Of a DNA stretch of 64,000 nt, positions 32,480 through 45,518 are shown one piece after another. A model generated the notes under the pieces. That model made no database searches. It had not been told where the DNA came from and worked only from the letters and a program-made list of their open reading frames with translations. This DNA is from Bryopsis sp. KO-2023 (Eukaryota; Chlorophyta; Ulvophyceae; Bryopsidales; Bryopsidaceae), in assembly GCA_030272585.1 (NCBI GenBank), contig BSYQ01000002.1, positions 6,324,001-6,388,000 of the forward strand, in the 5' to 3' direction. How positions within the stretch are numbered: position 1 is the stretch's first letter; each line of letters starts with the position of its first letter. Position numbers and translations under genes: made by a program.

Positions 32480-35400
32480 AAAAGCCCCACCCCCTCTCTC
32501 TCTAAAAGAAAAAACATTTTCAAGAAAAAAAATCTAGGGAAGAAAATTTTTTATTATATACAAGACAGGAAAGAAATAAAGGGGCAGAACTAAAAATAAA
32601 TTTCTGTATTCTTTTTTTTCCACATAGGAAAAGGAGGATTTTTTTTTTCTCCTGTTTTCAGCCTGTGGAGTGCCTTCCCCCCTCCAGAAAAAAAAACAAA
32701 AAAAAAAACAAAAACAAAAACAAAAAAAAAAACTGGAATAGAGGTGAGAAATATTCTTTTTTTTTTTCGCCGACCAAAACATATTTTTTTTACAAACTGG
32801 TGGGAAAATACACGACCTCTTCCCCATTCCAGAAAAAAAATAAAATAAAAAAAAGAGAGAAAGAAAAGAAAACATTGAAACCAAATTTAACTGAAATGTT
32901 AATTCTCAGGTGTATTTTATTATTTATTTATTTTCTTTTTCCCCTCCTTCACATGTCAGTGGGTTTTTTTCAACCTTCAATGAAATATCGTTATCTTTCT
33001 TAATTTTCTTCCAGTTTTGTTTTTTCCCCATCAATTTATATGTTATATAATATATAAAATATATTTTTCCCCTTAACATTTTATCAGTAATTTTTCTGGA
33101 TATAGAAGACCTTGGAAAAAAATATATATCATTTCCCCCCTCCTCTCTTCCTCACTCTTCTTACCTGTTTTTTTTTTCCAGTGAAACATATTGTCATACT
33201 AACTTAATTTTTTGCAATTTCTTTTTCCAGAGCTTCTGAAGTGGACCTGCAAAAAAAAGAGGTATCGATTTGAAAAACACAAATCTGATTGTTTTTTTTA
33301 TGTCCCTTTCACTCTTGAATTCCAGAAAAAATACAATTAAAAATATATACTGTAATACGCAAATCTTTTCGCGTTACCATATTTTCGCGCGCGGACCAAA
33401 GCAGGAAAATAAGGTAGGCGAAAAAAGAGCAGGAACGAAATTAGAGTAGGCGGAAAAAGCAAGGCTGTTCAGGTACGCAAGTTTGTAGCTATAGATTATA
33501 CCCAATCAGGCGTTTGCTTAATTTTCGCGCCTGCGTTATTTTCGTACCCATCTTTGGAAACGAAAATAAGGTAGGCGAAAAAAGAGACTAGCGTTCCTAA
33601 AGCAATGTGAAAGATTTGCATATTACAGTATATCAGGTTTATGACAAACGAATATAAACCTGATTTTATACCCTTCTCTTTCATATCACAGGAGTTTTTT
33701 TCCCCTATTTCCGTCTTTTCTTCCCTTCTATCCGTCTATGCAAAACTATTGGTAGTGTGAATTGCCAATAACATTCGCAAGTCGGGGCAACACCTCAACA
33801 ACCTGAGTGTTCCAACCCAAGTTGGGAGATCAAGGACTTCCTATAAACCTCTTTGAGCCACCTTATTGCTTCTATCGTTACGTCTGGTCCTCGCACCACT
33901 TCTTCCTCTTTTAAGCTGAAATCGGCCTCAAACTCTGCGATATTCAAATTGTTGCCGTATTTATGCTATCACCACTAAAATCTTTTCCACAACTGGTTTC
34001 CATACTATTACATCCATTCAACAGAACTCCCCCCCCCCCGAAAATAATAGCTTCTAGGGAGCTTGTTCTTGTTTCACTTGAAAGAATGAGCCAAAAACGT
34101 CCTTAGGAGGTTTATCGTGAAAAACAAAAGCTAAGACATATCGAGAAAAAGATATCGAGAAAATGTCGTGTAACGTATCTAGTCAGGATTTCTTATGTCA
34201 TAAATTGGTAAAAGCCTTTGTGCTAGGCTCATCCTGTATGGGAGAAATAATATCCGATTGAAGGATGGTAAAGATTGGAGTAGCAATCTTATTTCCACAG
34301 TGCCAACCAACCCTTGCTGAACAAAATGATATTCGACTGTGTTTTGTTATATAGGCATATTTTATATATTCAGATATCCAAGAAAAATGGGTTACTATGA
34401 ATGGAGTAATTTCCGTATCGCCAGAGTACCAAACGTTTTTTTTATCGAATATTTCAGAACTAAACACCGGTGGGTGTTTGGGTATTAAATGTATTAAATG
34501 AATCTCGGATATCCTTGGACATCGCCAGGGTCTCCTTAAAGGAAACCTATCCTTCTATTGGCAACTTGTGAATTATGCAACTGCTTATGTTGCGTGTTGT
34601 TGCGAGTGTGAACTTTGAAAGTGGGATTTCTCGGATCAAATTTCCGGGTGTAAAATTTTGACCAAACGTTTGAAAACCGAACAGCGGTGGCTGTTTAGTT
34701 TTCAAACGTTCGGAAATTACCCGATTTACAATACTTCACTCACCTGGCATCGTTCTATACTACTACTTTCGTTGTTTTTATACAATGTGGAATACTTTGT
34801 TTGCCCTATCGCTTGATTGGCCTTCTAAATAGATAAACGCTTGATATTTATGTGAGTAATTAATATCGTGAATAGGAAATTCGCTTTGTGTCAGAACATA
34901 CTTTGCTTCACCTTAGAGGGATCTTGAGTATAAATGCTATTCTGGCAGATTCGCTTTGGTTACATATTCGTTATTGTACAAAACTACAGGGTTGACCCTC
35001 TAACACATTCTATAATGTCGCTTTTACATTAAAATCTAACTGAAAAAAGGTGGAAATCAAACCAGCATTTCATATGAAGAAAGCTATTCGAGTTCATAAA
35101 ACTCTGTTACCCCTCCTAGCAATTTAAGCCTTTAAGAAAAAAAGTTGGCGGAATCGGTAGAGTATTTTCGACTGCTTTCGACGGTCCTTACCAAGTCAGA
35201 ATATGGGAATCATCTTAGCATGATTTTTTCAACTATTATGGGTTGCTTCTTCCATGCAAAGACGGTAAGAGCCCATTTCTAATGGGGGGTTGAGAATGAA
35301 CTTTTTTTTGGGTCATATAGCCACTACGTTGATGATAGTCTTAACATCGATACCAGTCAACTTTCATAAGGGTGAACCAGACCAACAACATTGGTGTGAG

Positions 35401-37890
35401 TCCATGTTAATCACATAATATTCTTTGGCAGTTCATGCTTTCGTTATTCGTTGTCTGTACCCTAGAGATTGTTAACCAAATTTGCGGAACACATTTCTCC
35501 TTCCTTTGTTGAATATGATGTGTATGCTCCACTAACATATCTCTTATCTTGCTTTGATGAGTGTTATGTTCCAAGGTCATTTTGAGGTTTGTTTTCTTGG
35601 GAATAGGAGCTGGTAAACCTTTCGTATTGAACTTGTATCAAGGGGGAATTCATCGAGCATATTCTCGGATAACCAGAAGGAAAGTCTTTGCATCCTCCTT
35701 ATTTGCCACGTCTTCGTTTTTGTTGATTATGTTTATTTGGGTCGAACCACTTCCTCCACCCCCTCAGGTATCGTTGAAGAAGGTGGTTTGAAGCAGGGTG
35801 TTTATAGTCGATCTAATCAAAAACTCGACGTCGTGTAACTGACCACGAAAAAAGTGTTGTCATGCTCCGTGGTCTATCCTCCTCCTTAACATACCATTTA
35901 AGATGCTTCTATTTAATGAGCAAAAGACTTATATTTTATTGTTCGCTTACAAGTACGGGAGTTCCAAACACAAACACAAAAGATCTTAGTTAAGGTTTTT
36001 AAGATTTAAAGACTTTTATCAAAGTCTGGCTCCTCTTCGCACGAAAAAACCGGTGCCTGTAATATATTATAAAATTAGAAAATAAAATTAAGCATCAGGA
36101 TACATAAGCTATTCATCTTTTGATCAGGTTGAACCGTGACATGCAAGTAGACAAGCTCAAATTCAAGACTTCATGCCCTTTTTCAAGGGCCACATTTTTG
36201 AACATGGATTTCCAAGGTTGCATTCAATATTGTTGCACCAATTTATCACTAGCCACTTCCCCAACAGATTTTTGCTCGATAAACAAGGGTTAGCGTAAAG
36301 AAAATAACTCGAAAAACCTTATGTTTCTCGAGTATTTTAAGTGAAGGTCCTTCCTTTCTGGGATATACTCTCGCCAATTTGCAATTCTGCTTGTCAATTC
36401 GCTGTTCTTGCTTACGCCATTGCCATATTTGTTATCTTGATTTAATAATCAATAAAGTATATTGAATATTCTGGTTCATTTGAGGTCGCTAAATGTATGG
36501 TTGTATCCTTTCCTCTTTTGTTGGATTTAATGGGATGGATGTTGTTCGCATTTCAGTAACTTGCATCAAAAAAGGCGTGCGATGTTTTTTTTAAAAGTTG
36601 ATGTTCGAGCTTATGATTGCCGAGCACTTAGATGGCTTTTTTTTGGGGGGGGGGGGGGGGGGTCTGACACTATCGCAACTCAAAAACTCAGTTCTCTTTC
36701 CTGACGATACCGAAAGGTCAAGTCACAAACTAAAGTACGAGAAAGGCCATGATATTTTGATGGTTGGTCAGACTGATAAACATAATACACTTAAAACCGG
36801 AATTGGTATACCTGAGGATTTCTTGGATAATTTGGCTACCTATGGCGCTTCCCAGGCTTTCATCTGAGCCTCGACCTTAATGAGCCGCTGCATCATGGGC
36901 TCAAAATAAATTCTAAGCTCGGAGAGTTGGGTGGCGGTGGACCCGCGTGAAGCGGCGGACCCGCGTGGGGAGCGGTGGACCCGCGTGGCGGTATTTTAGC
37001 ACAACAAGAGGCAGGCGTCTTGTATGGTATTTAGGTGGTGTTGTCTGTGAGAATCAGATACATATTTACATACATATTACAAGTTGCACTGATCGTTCGC
37101 TCGCGGATGTTCAAATCCTGTCATTTTGTATACATCTACCCCTTCCTTTTCTTCGAAGCCTCTGGGTCAAATTCATTTTTTTGTACTAGCTATAAATCGA
37201 TCATAACAATAACTTTGCTTATTTATGCTTGCGCGAAAGGTAACATATGCCTGGTGTTTGGTTTGCACAAAATAAATCTTGAGCGACCTTGTCGATTTCT
37301 TGAACACACTTACGGAGCTAATCTCATGAGTATGATTCGTTAAGATAGCATGAAGAATCTGATCAAAAAATTGTTTAACAAAGGTGAATTGATAACCGTC
37401 GTCTTTTCACGCAACCAATTTAAGTTTCCTTCCATCTTAAAAAGAACCTTATCTTCAGCACGTGGACCAAATTCCCTTTGTTATTTTTAGGTTTAAGAAA
37501 GCGATTAAAGCTCCCCTCGAGAACCAAACTTACTTAATGGAACAACATTCCATCTGCTGTTATGTTGGGTGCGCATCTTTTCCTTCTCTTTCTCGGAGTG
37601 GCATTTCCGAAACAAGGGAGAGACGTGGGGGGCCTGTGCGAGCATTCGTCACAACCAAGGGCGGGGTCGTCGCTAGCAATATGCTCGCTCACTCCCAAAG
37701 CTATTACCAGGCGCCACACCACCGCATGGCAATACATCATACATGCCCCCTCGTAATACGCAATCGTTCAATCTTGGACGATCTCCTTGAGTTTGCATAA
37801 TGTTGGCTTGGGAAAGGAAACGTGAGGCCGATCGGAATCCTAAGCTCATCCACAATATTAGCTCCCCCGCAAAAAAACATACAATCTGTG
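32480..37890 (-). repeat. Right outer arm of the giant imperfect palindrome
   Basis: Reverse-complement counterpart of 1560-6060 in collinear order. It is about 0.9 kb longer, mostly through indels, including roughly 180 bp around 33840-34020 that read on the minus strand as a plausible gag end (ADFSLKEEEVVRG). It lacks the 1852-1986 repeat. Homopolymer tracts occur at 32160-32174 (C) and 36643-36661 (G). A short GC-rich tandem with GCGGTGGACCCGCGTG units lies at about 36930-36990. No intact gene was seen. Confidence 0.8.
33350..33628. mobile_element. MITE with CTGTAATACG termini (right copy), TA target
   Basis: 279 bp, bounded by CTGTAATACGCAAATC and the imperfect complement TTTGCATATTACAG, flanked by TA. 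It lies about 25 bp from the position homologous to the left-arm insertion, beside a hairpin (ATCAGGTTTAT/ATAAACCTGAT at about 33635-33667). Confidence 0.72.
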
Positions 37891-38000
37891 TTTGTTATCC
37901 CCGAATCCTGCCCTCATAGAGTTTGATTTTCTTGGCGTAATCTCACGGCATCTTCATCCTCTGCTCGTCCGGGCAGCCTTTAATGCATCTTTATGGTCTA

Positions 38001-38186
38001 CTACCCGATATAGTGGAAAAATTCTTTGTCTATCCAAATGGTTTTCGGACAGTTCGAAAGCACCCGACGGGGTGTTTCGTTCACCCATTCCAACGCTTTT
38101 CTGATACATTGGTCCCACGTCTGTTTTGTCTCCACCATTTGCCACCGAAGCCTGTCGATAAGAGTCTTGTTCGTGCGCTCTACCAA
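38001..38186 (-). pseudogene. Ty3/gypsy integrase core fragment
   Basis: The minus-strand frame starts LVERTNKTLIDRLRW and continues through a typical ALEWVNETPRR segment, the region of the third catalytic residue and the following helix of an rve integrase. It ends in stops at 38001. Further left, a broken frame resembling the pol tail at 1442-1690 connects it to the right outer arm. It is a decayed copy, probably related to that at 2-1690. Confidence 0.7.
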
Positions 38187-39950
38187 ACTATTGCTCTAGT
38201 AATCATTCAAAACGTCCAAATTTTGAAAAAAAGTCAAAATGTGAAACTCAAATCCTCGGATAATAGTGTCTGTTGCTCAACGTTCTTGGAAAGAGAGAAC
38301 CTTCGATAATCAAGATATTAAAAGTGGGGGGTGTGTTCCGTGTGAGCCATTTTTGAAAACGTTAGGAATCACTTGGTTCCTTAATCATGAATGAATGTTG
38401 AGATGAATGCTGAGAGTCTAACCGCTGCCCGAGCGATTCAATAATAACGTAACCCACGAACGATGCGATCACTTCCTATCAATTTTTTGTCGTTAAAATA
38501 GAGGCCTCCCTCAACTAGGGCTCCTCTTCGGATTGCAGCCAAACACATCCGCCCTAGTATGTAAACTCTTGGCTCTCGTCGCATTCAAAGCCCCATATAT
38601 ATTCGTCGTAAGAACTCTCTTCGTCATCCACTTGTAAGGATGTTGGGCGGAATCGGAACAACCACGCACAAAAAATAACCAAAAGATCCCCAATATTTGG
38701 TATAAAAGGTGGAGGCAAGCCGTCTAACTTTCCTCATGTTCCTATAGTAATGGCCCAACTAGAATAACTATCCTACACGCGATAACAATTATTTCGGTTA
38801 ATACTTTTTAAATAAAATCAATCAAGTTCTTTGAGAACGTTGAAACTTTCTTAGTATTTCTTTGCACATCCGTGGCCTAAGCTAACAACCTGGTAATCAA
38901 ACGACCTCCAGTGGAAAAAAAACTCACCGTGAGTCTCGCCCCTGAAACCCATGAGCATCGAGAGCTTGTAATCAAGTGAAAAGATGGAATCGAAAAGTAA
39001 GCGTCGAAGTACCCGCCGTATGATATAATTGTGAGGATGTACATGTGAACTCCACGGGCGAAAAATCTTTTTGTTGAAGTATATGTCTAAACAAATCTAA
39101 GATTATATTGAAGTAGTTTGCGACTCCACTCAAGACCAAGGTCATGGCCGCCTCCGTGCCCACCAAGACTTTCTTACAGTGCCAACCCTTGACTTCCACC
39201 TCGCCAATTTGCAATCAAATTAGCTTTATTGATAGGTTTAACTCTGATACTGTTATGCTGGCAAGCTCATATTGGACCACGCTGTTTATTGCATCGCGAC
39301 AAAGGTTATAATGCATTCGAGTCATTATCCACGTCAAATCTTATGGCATTACTAGAATCCTTCACAAGATGTTCGTACGTGTTTCTGCAGATCTCCCTCT
39401 GGATATCAACTTTTAAGTTATCTTTCAAGGTTTGTTTATCTTTTTCGAGTTCAGGCGTCATCTTCATAAAGAGTCCTCTAGGGCGCACTAGGAAATGAAA
39501 TCTTTTCTACTTTGCGTATCTGTCTTGTCCCAAGGTTTATCAAAGTTAATCGGTGGTAACTTATCGCCTTTCGCTGCAACAATTCTTTTTTCAACTCACT
39601 TGAGCCTTTTTCACAGCGACATCTTGAAACTACAGAAAAAACAATACCATTATTTGTCGTATTCGTCGTTTGCTTTAACCTTTTATTGAACTAGTAGTGG
39701 TTAGCCTTGTTGTTACAACACAAAATTCCTGAATGATGAGACCTTGGCTTGTTGTTACAACACTTTTCATCATGTATTTTCCTAATATTTTCGTTCGAAT
39801 AATTGTTGTGTAACTAAGAGGACAAAGAAGGTAAAGACTTGTGTTAAACCCAACTTGTTTAAAGACAGGTTGCCTTAAACTTTTGCTCTTCACGGAGGAT
39901 AAAGTCTTCCTTGATTGCAACGATATTCTAATTGGCTCTTGTGCTCGTGC
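38187..39950. other. Decayed retroelement-like DNA, no intact gene
   Basis: Minus-strand text near 39306-39488 is helical and charged (LEKDKQTLKDNLKVDIQREIC), like a gag coiled coil, and is flanked by stops. The rest shows nothing recognisable. Confidence 0.35.
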
Positions 39951-39954
39951 CGAA

Positions 39955-40320
39955 CGATGTGTCAAAACGTTTGCGTGAAGCCGATATATTAAGGAAGTAG
40001 AAAAAAAAGGTTTATGCACTACGGAGTTTGTTGGGCTCGAGCAATCCCTTTTTTTTTAAATAGGAGGAAGACAATTTCGTTTCGGATCCCGATCTTGTTA
40101 TTATACCATCACTATCAAATGTTCCAGAAGCTATAAGAAGTTGTGTCGGGAAATAATGTCCGGGGGTGGTTATTTTCATTCCTTTTTATACTTCGTTATA
40201 TAATTCAGGTGTCACCCAAGGGAGACCCGAATGGGACATCGAAATCTACTGGGGAGGGCCACCTTTGGGCTGGATGCCTCTTGCAATAAGATTTTGTTTT
40301 CATTTTTTTATTATTTGTTT
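39955..40320 (-). repeat. Diverged repeat, copy 1 (partner at 46.56-46.94 kb)
   Basis: Shared blocks in the same orientation include AAGCCGATATATTAA..GAAGTA, GGTTTAT.C.C, AATAGGAG, GATC..GATCTTGTTAT and GGATGCC..TTGCAATAAGA. Minus-strand translations share TSLIYRL. It is probably part of an old retroelement. Confidence 0.55.
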
Positions 40321-40329
40321 TGCACTTTA

Positions 40330-41440
40330 CGGATCAAATATACTTGCATGTTCAATTCCCTTCAAAGAATCCCCGGTTAAAACGATGCATGAACCCGGGC
40401 CAACAAATTTTCGTTTTGTGTTTGATCCACCAAAAAATATAATCTAAACTTCAAACACCTGCATCTCACAGCACAAACCTCCAAATTCCTTCAGACAACT
40501 TTTGTTGCACTCACCAGACTCTGTAAATATTTTATGATAAAAAGTATGTTCAAAACAACAAAGAAACCGACTTGCAACGTCAATTTGAAGTTCGCAACTC
40601 GCTCGCCACATATTCGGCCCAAACAGGGTAGAGCATTGTTTTCGACCGTGGTTTCTGACGACCTTCTTTTCCGCCATGTCTTTTTTCCGCTCAAGCGTGA
40701 AGAATCAACTCCACGATGTAGATTGGAGGTAACGTTAATACTATATAAAATATTGAGAAGCCTTTGATATGGGAGCGAAAACAATTTTTCAATATTCTCG
40801 ATTGTTTTAAGTAAATCGAAAATAATCATCATCGACCCCCTAGCCACTAGTGTCGTTTTGGTGAAATCAAAATGCGTTTTTCCATTCTCGTCTTGTTCGT
40901 TGAACTTGTAACCCCATCATGTTGAAGTACCTCCTCTTCTTCTATGCCCACGTTTGTTTTTTCGCACAATAAAATGAAAAATGAAAATTGGGCACATTTT
41001 TATCGCTTCAGTGCATGGTTGAAGCCCACACGCCTCCCACATCATGTACTCGTGATCTCAAAGCCCGCATCAAACCGGTTTTCTCAAAAGGGCTTGGTTT
41101 CGGTTCGTCATAACTTTCTCTAGCTCGGTTCCTACGAAGAAGTCATACCTTCTCCGAATTTAGAAATAGGCGTCTTGATCGAACACACAGTGCTCCGGAG
41201 TTTCTTCCACGTTCTCTCCACATATTTTCCGTGCACGCAAACCTTTTTATGACACAACCAAACAAATAAGAGCCATTGCTTGAATAGCATACACTGCACT
41301 TTTCAAATTCGGGTTGGGTTTCCGCATAACGTACGGAGTGTTCGGCCGGTTCTCACGGTGCTTCGTGAACGTTATATAACGATATACATTATAGATATTG
41401 AGTGTGTAACTCAGAAGTCTTGAGCTATATGAAACTGTAT
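40330..41440. other. No gene seen
   Basis: AT-rich sequence with short frames only. A minus-strand frame at 40491-40847 has no recognisable motif. Confidence 0.4.
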
Positions 41441-41585
41441 CACAGTACTTACACCATCACTTTCGCAGCTCCCGGCTCCTCCGCGTTCGCCAAGAGTTGG
41501 GCCAAGGTCCGTGGCACCACATCCCGTTGGTAAAATTATTATTTACTATTTTTATTATTCATTTATTTTAAAATGGTTTTTTTAA

Positions 41586-41819
41586 TTGGACAGATGCATG
41601 GGCTACTATCGCATGACGATAGAATATTCCAGAAAAAATGGTTGTCCCAACTGCCAAAAACGTTGCACATGCAGAAAATGTTGGCTTAAGACAGCAAGGA
41701 GCCCGAAATGCGCTATCACGTTGTGGAACATTATCGAAAAAGGATGCCCCGCTTGTAAAAAGTTGACGAGTTTTTCATTATGCAAAACATGTGATATCGG
41801 AGCGTGCCATTCCGTTTAA
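41586..41819 (+). CDS. Small Cys-rich reading frame, uncertain
   Basis: About 75 residues with Cys pairs CPNC, CTCRKC, CPAC and CKTC, a zinc-ribbon-like pattern. It follows an intron-like interval (GTAAAATT near 41531, acceptor TTGGACAG at 41593), but joining the upstream piece in this frame creates a stop, so the gene model fails. It could be a fragment of a zinc-cluster protein or chance. A basic frame at 41901-42164 follows it. Confidence 0.25.
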   Translation: MDRCMGYYRMTIEYSRKNGCPNCQKRCTCRKCWLKTARSPKCAITLWNIIEKGCPACKKLTSFSLCKTCDIGACHSV

Positions 41820-41899
41820 TTCGTGTTTGTAACCCCCCATAATTGCTTCGGAAGCAATCTAACGTCGGTCACACTTCGATCTTGAACTCAAACAATAAA

Positions 41900-44240
41900 T
41901 GTGTTATCGACAAAGATAGATGCAGAGCTCGCCACGGCCGCGGGTGCGCATGACTCGGTAGACTCGGTGGGGGTCGTCATAATGAATGTTAAGAGAATTG
42001 TGGTTCAATATAAAAACCGATCTAGGCGGCTGGCAAGGTCTTCAAAGTCTTACACGAGGTGTCGCAATACTCGAAAAGTCGAAAAAAAAAAGCGAAAACG
42101 CACGGAGAGAAACTTGAAACACGGGTTGTTCACTTCGTCAACTATGAATTTTACTTTACTTTAAAATTTAATTGATACACGTAACATCTGTAGATTGCCT
42201 ATGACACGTTGTGGAAAAAAGAACTAGCATTTTTCCGATGTCTATATTGGGTTTTTTTCCTTGCTTGTATCATTTTTGTATGATTTTTCATCGAATATTT
42301 TTACTATATATGACTTCAACGAAATTTTTTATATCAACTCCTCTCCTTCAATTCGTGGAGGATAGGGTCATTCTTGCAAACACATAAAAACACATCATCG
42401 AAAAGAAGAAAAGAAAATATCATAAGTATTTATAACTATATTTTATATTTTTGTAATTGTGTTCGCGAGCCGGCCAATTGTCGTTATTGTTTCTTTGTTA
42501 CAATGAAGAAAGTTTGCGTCGAAGAACCTATTCGATATAAATATCATCTTCAAATCGCATGTCATTCATGAAAAATTCTCTTGCAACTCGTAGTCGGTTC
42601 CGCCACCGATCCCGACCCAAAAGCACACGTTAAAGAATTCAGCAGCAGAGGAAAAAGAGTGAAAAAAACAATTATTTCTATTGTAATAGTCCACAATCAA
42701 CGGTGTGATATCCAACCCCTTGACAGTTGGAGGAGCTTGACGTCGCCACATATTTTCCTTTTTTTCCCCGAGCCCTACCTGTTTAGGGAAACCGACAGTG
42801 TCAAATTTATAAAAGAAACCCACAGAAGTCGTATACAAATAGCCGAGCTTTCATAGATTTGATACTACAAAAATCACCTAATTGAGGTATGATTGGTAAT
42901 TGTCTTTGATCGTCGAGTGTTGCCAATGAGAAAGTCTTGAGAAAAGATTGAACGGAAGCAACAAATTCAGGTTCAACTAACGTGTGCGCCGGGAACTTAA
43001 TTGATCAAAGGTCAGGTTGGGGCTGAGTACAGACAAGCCATCCTACGTGATCGTCTTCTCAAGCCGGGAGCGTCATCCGCCATCCCAACCTGTTCGGTTG
43101 TCTTTCTAGTTTCTTTCTTAGCGTCATCCGCCATCCTAACCTGATCGGTCGTCTTTCTGCCTTTATTCTTAGGTGCTGTAAATCGTCTAATCTTCGGAAA
43201 ACAAACTGAGGCGTATTCTTCCCATCGTGTGTAGACAACACTGCCTTATTATCCCTATACACGCGAAATGCGTGATTGAAAAAAAATGCCTAAACGCTTT
43301 CAGCGTTCGACAATACCCGTCCAGCTCGGCGTGGGGAAAGGAAGCCCACGGTTTGCTATTCCCAGTCGAAAACATCGAGATCAATTGATTTCCTTGTAAC
43401 AAAACTCCTCCATGACCCTACTTACTAAAATCCAAAAATACAATCAGTGGTTTCGAATCGCTATAGTCGAAATAGTATGGAGACCACCACGACTGCTCTA
43501 AATTTCTTATTGTATCATCCAAAAACTCTTCCGTTTATCGATATAGATGAGTTTCTTTCCTCTTTCTTTTTTTTTTTAATTAGCCCCTAATCAGTATCTT
43601 AGGTATCCGTGGAGCCGTGGATGATCTATATTGCGGCATATCTTGCAAATCACCTGCTTGAGGTGCGGTCGGTGTTTCGGTGTGTAGCACTGTATTTCCG
43701 GAGTGCAGCGTAATCATACTAGATGATGAATCGTAGTATCGTTAATTCTGTTTGGCACATTTGTCCTTCTTCCGGTCCAAGGCAAGGTCGACCTCAACAA
43801 CGCAATTAGCAACAATTATGTAACCACCTTGGTGATGCCAAAAAGCGGTTCTCTCTCATGATACCTTTTATCAAAGCTATTGCATTTTGAAGCATTCTAT
43901 GAAACAGAAAGGAAAGAAATATTGAGAGAAGTACTAAACCCAACATATACCTCTTACTACATTCATGTGTCTCCAATAGACCCCAAACAAACCCCCGTGC
44001 TATTTCATCCCAAGTATATAACTCCCACCTATTTCCTGAATCGGAGGCCCTGTTGGACCCCCCAGGCATCGCGACCAGGGGGGAGCGGGGTGGGTGTATC
44101 AGAATAATGTTTTAACACCTGTGGACCGGTCATGTCCTTGGTCTCGCCAAACCAACGCCTTTGTTGTACGCATGGGCCCACTTTCTGATAAGTGGTTTGG
44201 ACTTTCCAAGAACTGAGTCTCGTTTTGGCACAGGCATGAC
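41900..44240. other. AT-rich decayed DNA with a short tandem duplication
   Basis: A roughly 54-bp unit containing GCGTCATCCGCCATCC and TCGTCTTTCT is repeated at about 43067-43170. No gene was supported. Confidence 0.4.
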
Positions 44241-44241
44241 A

Positions 44242-44515
44242 TTAACGGAAAGGGGTGCCCCTGTCCGGAATCAGTTCCACCGCAGCCCCCTCCTCTAGAA
44301 TCTCGCGGTTTGCGATTAACTGCGCAACTGTAGGAACGACGCTTTTGGTGTACCATGGAATTCCGCGTTCAGCTAAACGCAACCCCGGGTGATGTGTTGT
44401 ACACACCACGTGAGTCTCACAGAGTTGCTGTTCGCTTGGCCGGACCTCGGCGCGGTTCACGGCGCAGCCCGGACACTTAAACGGATCGCGTTGACGTTGG
44501 AGAGCTTTTAATATC
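44242..44515 (-). pseudogene. Unassigned coding remnant (Cys pair, possible mobile-element origin)
   Basis: The minus strand is open for about 90 residues through a QRDPFKCPGCAVNRAE segment to ELIPDRGTPF, with even composition and no low complexity. Adjacent frames continue on both sides with stops. No family was recognised. Confidence 0.3.
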
Positions 44516-45518
44516 TAATTCACCTGGATTCTCTAGCGTCCCAAAGGGGCACTTTCTTGGATCTTTTAAGTCTAGTCCGCCGGCTCCAAAATTTTTGATT
44601 AGAATCTCTTGGGCTCCGCTTATCTTATTTACGCTCGCCTCTCCTAAAACAGATCGAAGTCCTTCCAACGATACCAACATCGCAATTTTTGAAGAAGTGC
44701 CAAGAACATTTCTTTGATCCTGGAGTCATCATTACTCAAGAAGTTGTAGCTTCTGCCGTAGTTTTCTCGTCATTGTTACCAATGGTAACTTACCATGTTT
44801 CTTCCTTTAATTTCATGTGTTTTTGTGCACCGCTTTCTTTTCTGTTCGTGAGATCTATTATACACACTATCTCAAAAGCAATAAGAACAAATTGTTCATA
44901 CTCATCTTGGGCATCCATGATGAGGTCTAGATTACTTTCTTGTGATTGTTCCAAGTAAATCAACCAGCTCTATCTCTCTAATTTTAGAGAACACTTTGAT
45001 TCGTCTATCTGGGTGCATAAATGGGAGTATCTGGGTGTGGTACTATCTGGTCTATGTTAGTTTGCGAGCGTTGTCTCAACAAAAATATATGAGGAATCAC
45101 CAAGATGATTCATTTTCAGTTTACTTCGGTTTTATGGTGACCCCGTTCATGCTTGTTTCGCGGCTGAAGCAGTTACTCTTTTGCTATTATGGGGGGTTCG
45201 GTAATGGACAACGAATTGGGCGTTGGTTTTTTAAAAAATTGTATGGGAATAGTTATTTTGTCCTATTGTGGCTTTGTTGAAAAAACCGGAATCAATTCGG
45301 ACCACGCACGAGGCCGTGACGGCCGAAAACACCAATTTTCATGAACGTCAATTAAACCACCATTTTTTTATAGACCTTAAGTGAAATATTTTTCTTTTAG
45401 GACTCGCGAAACAATTTAATCGACCGAGGCACTGAACGAAAGAACAACGATTGACTACAAGAGCGTCTCTCGCACGTATATATTTACAAAAAAAGTCTTG
45501 GAACTATAATTCTTTCGC

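Noticed and set aside
1560-37890. The 36-kb structure as a Polinton/Maverick or other giant virus-like transposon
   Set aside because: No DNA polymerase B, packaging ATPase or capsid gene is visible, the arms are strongly diverged, and they consist of retroelement debris. An old inverted duplication fits better.
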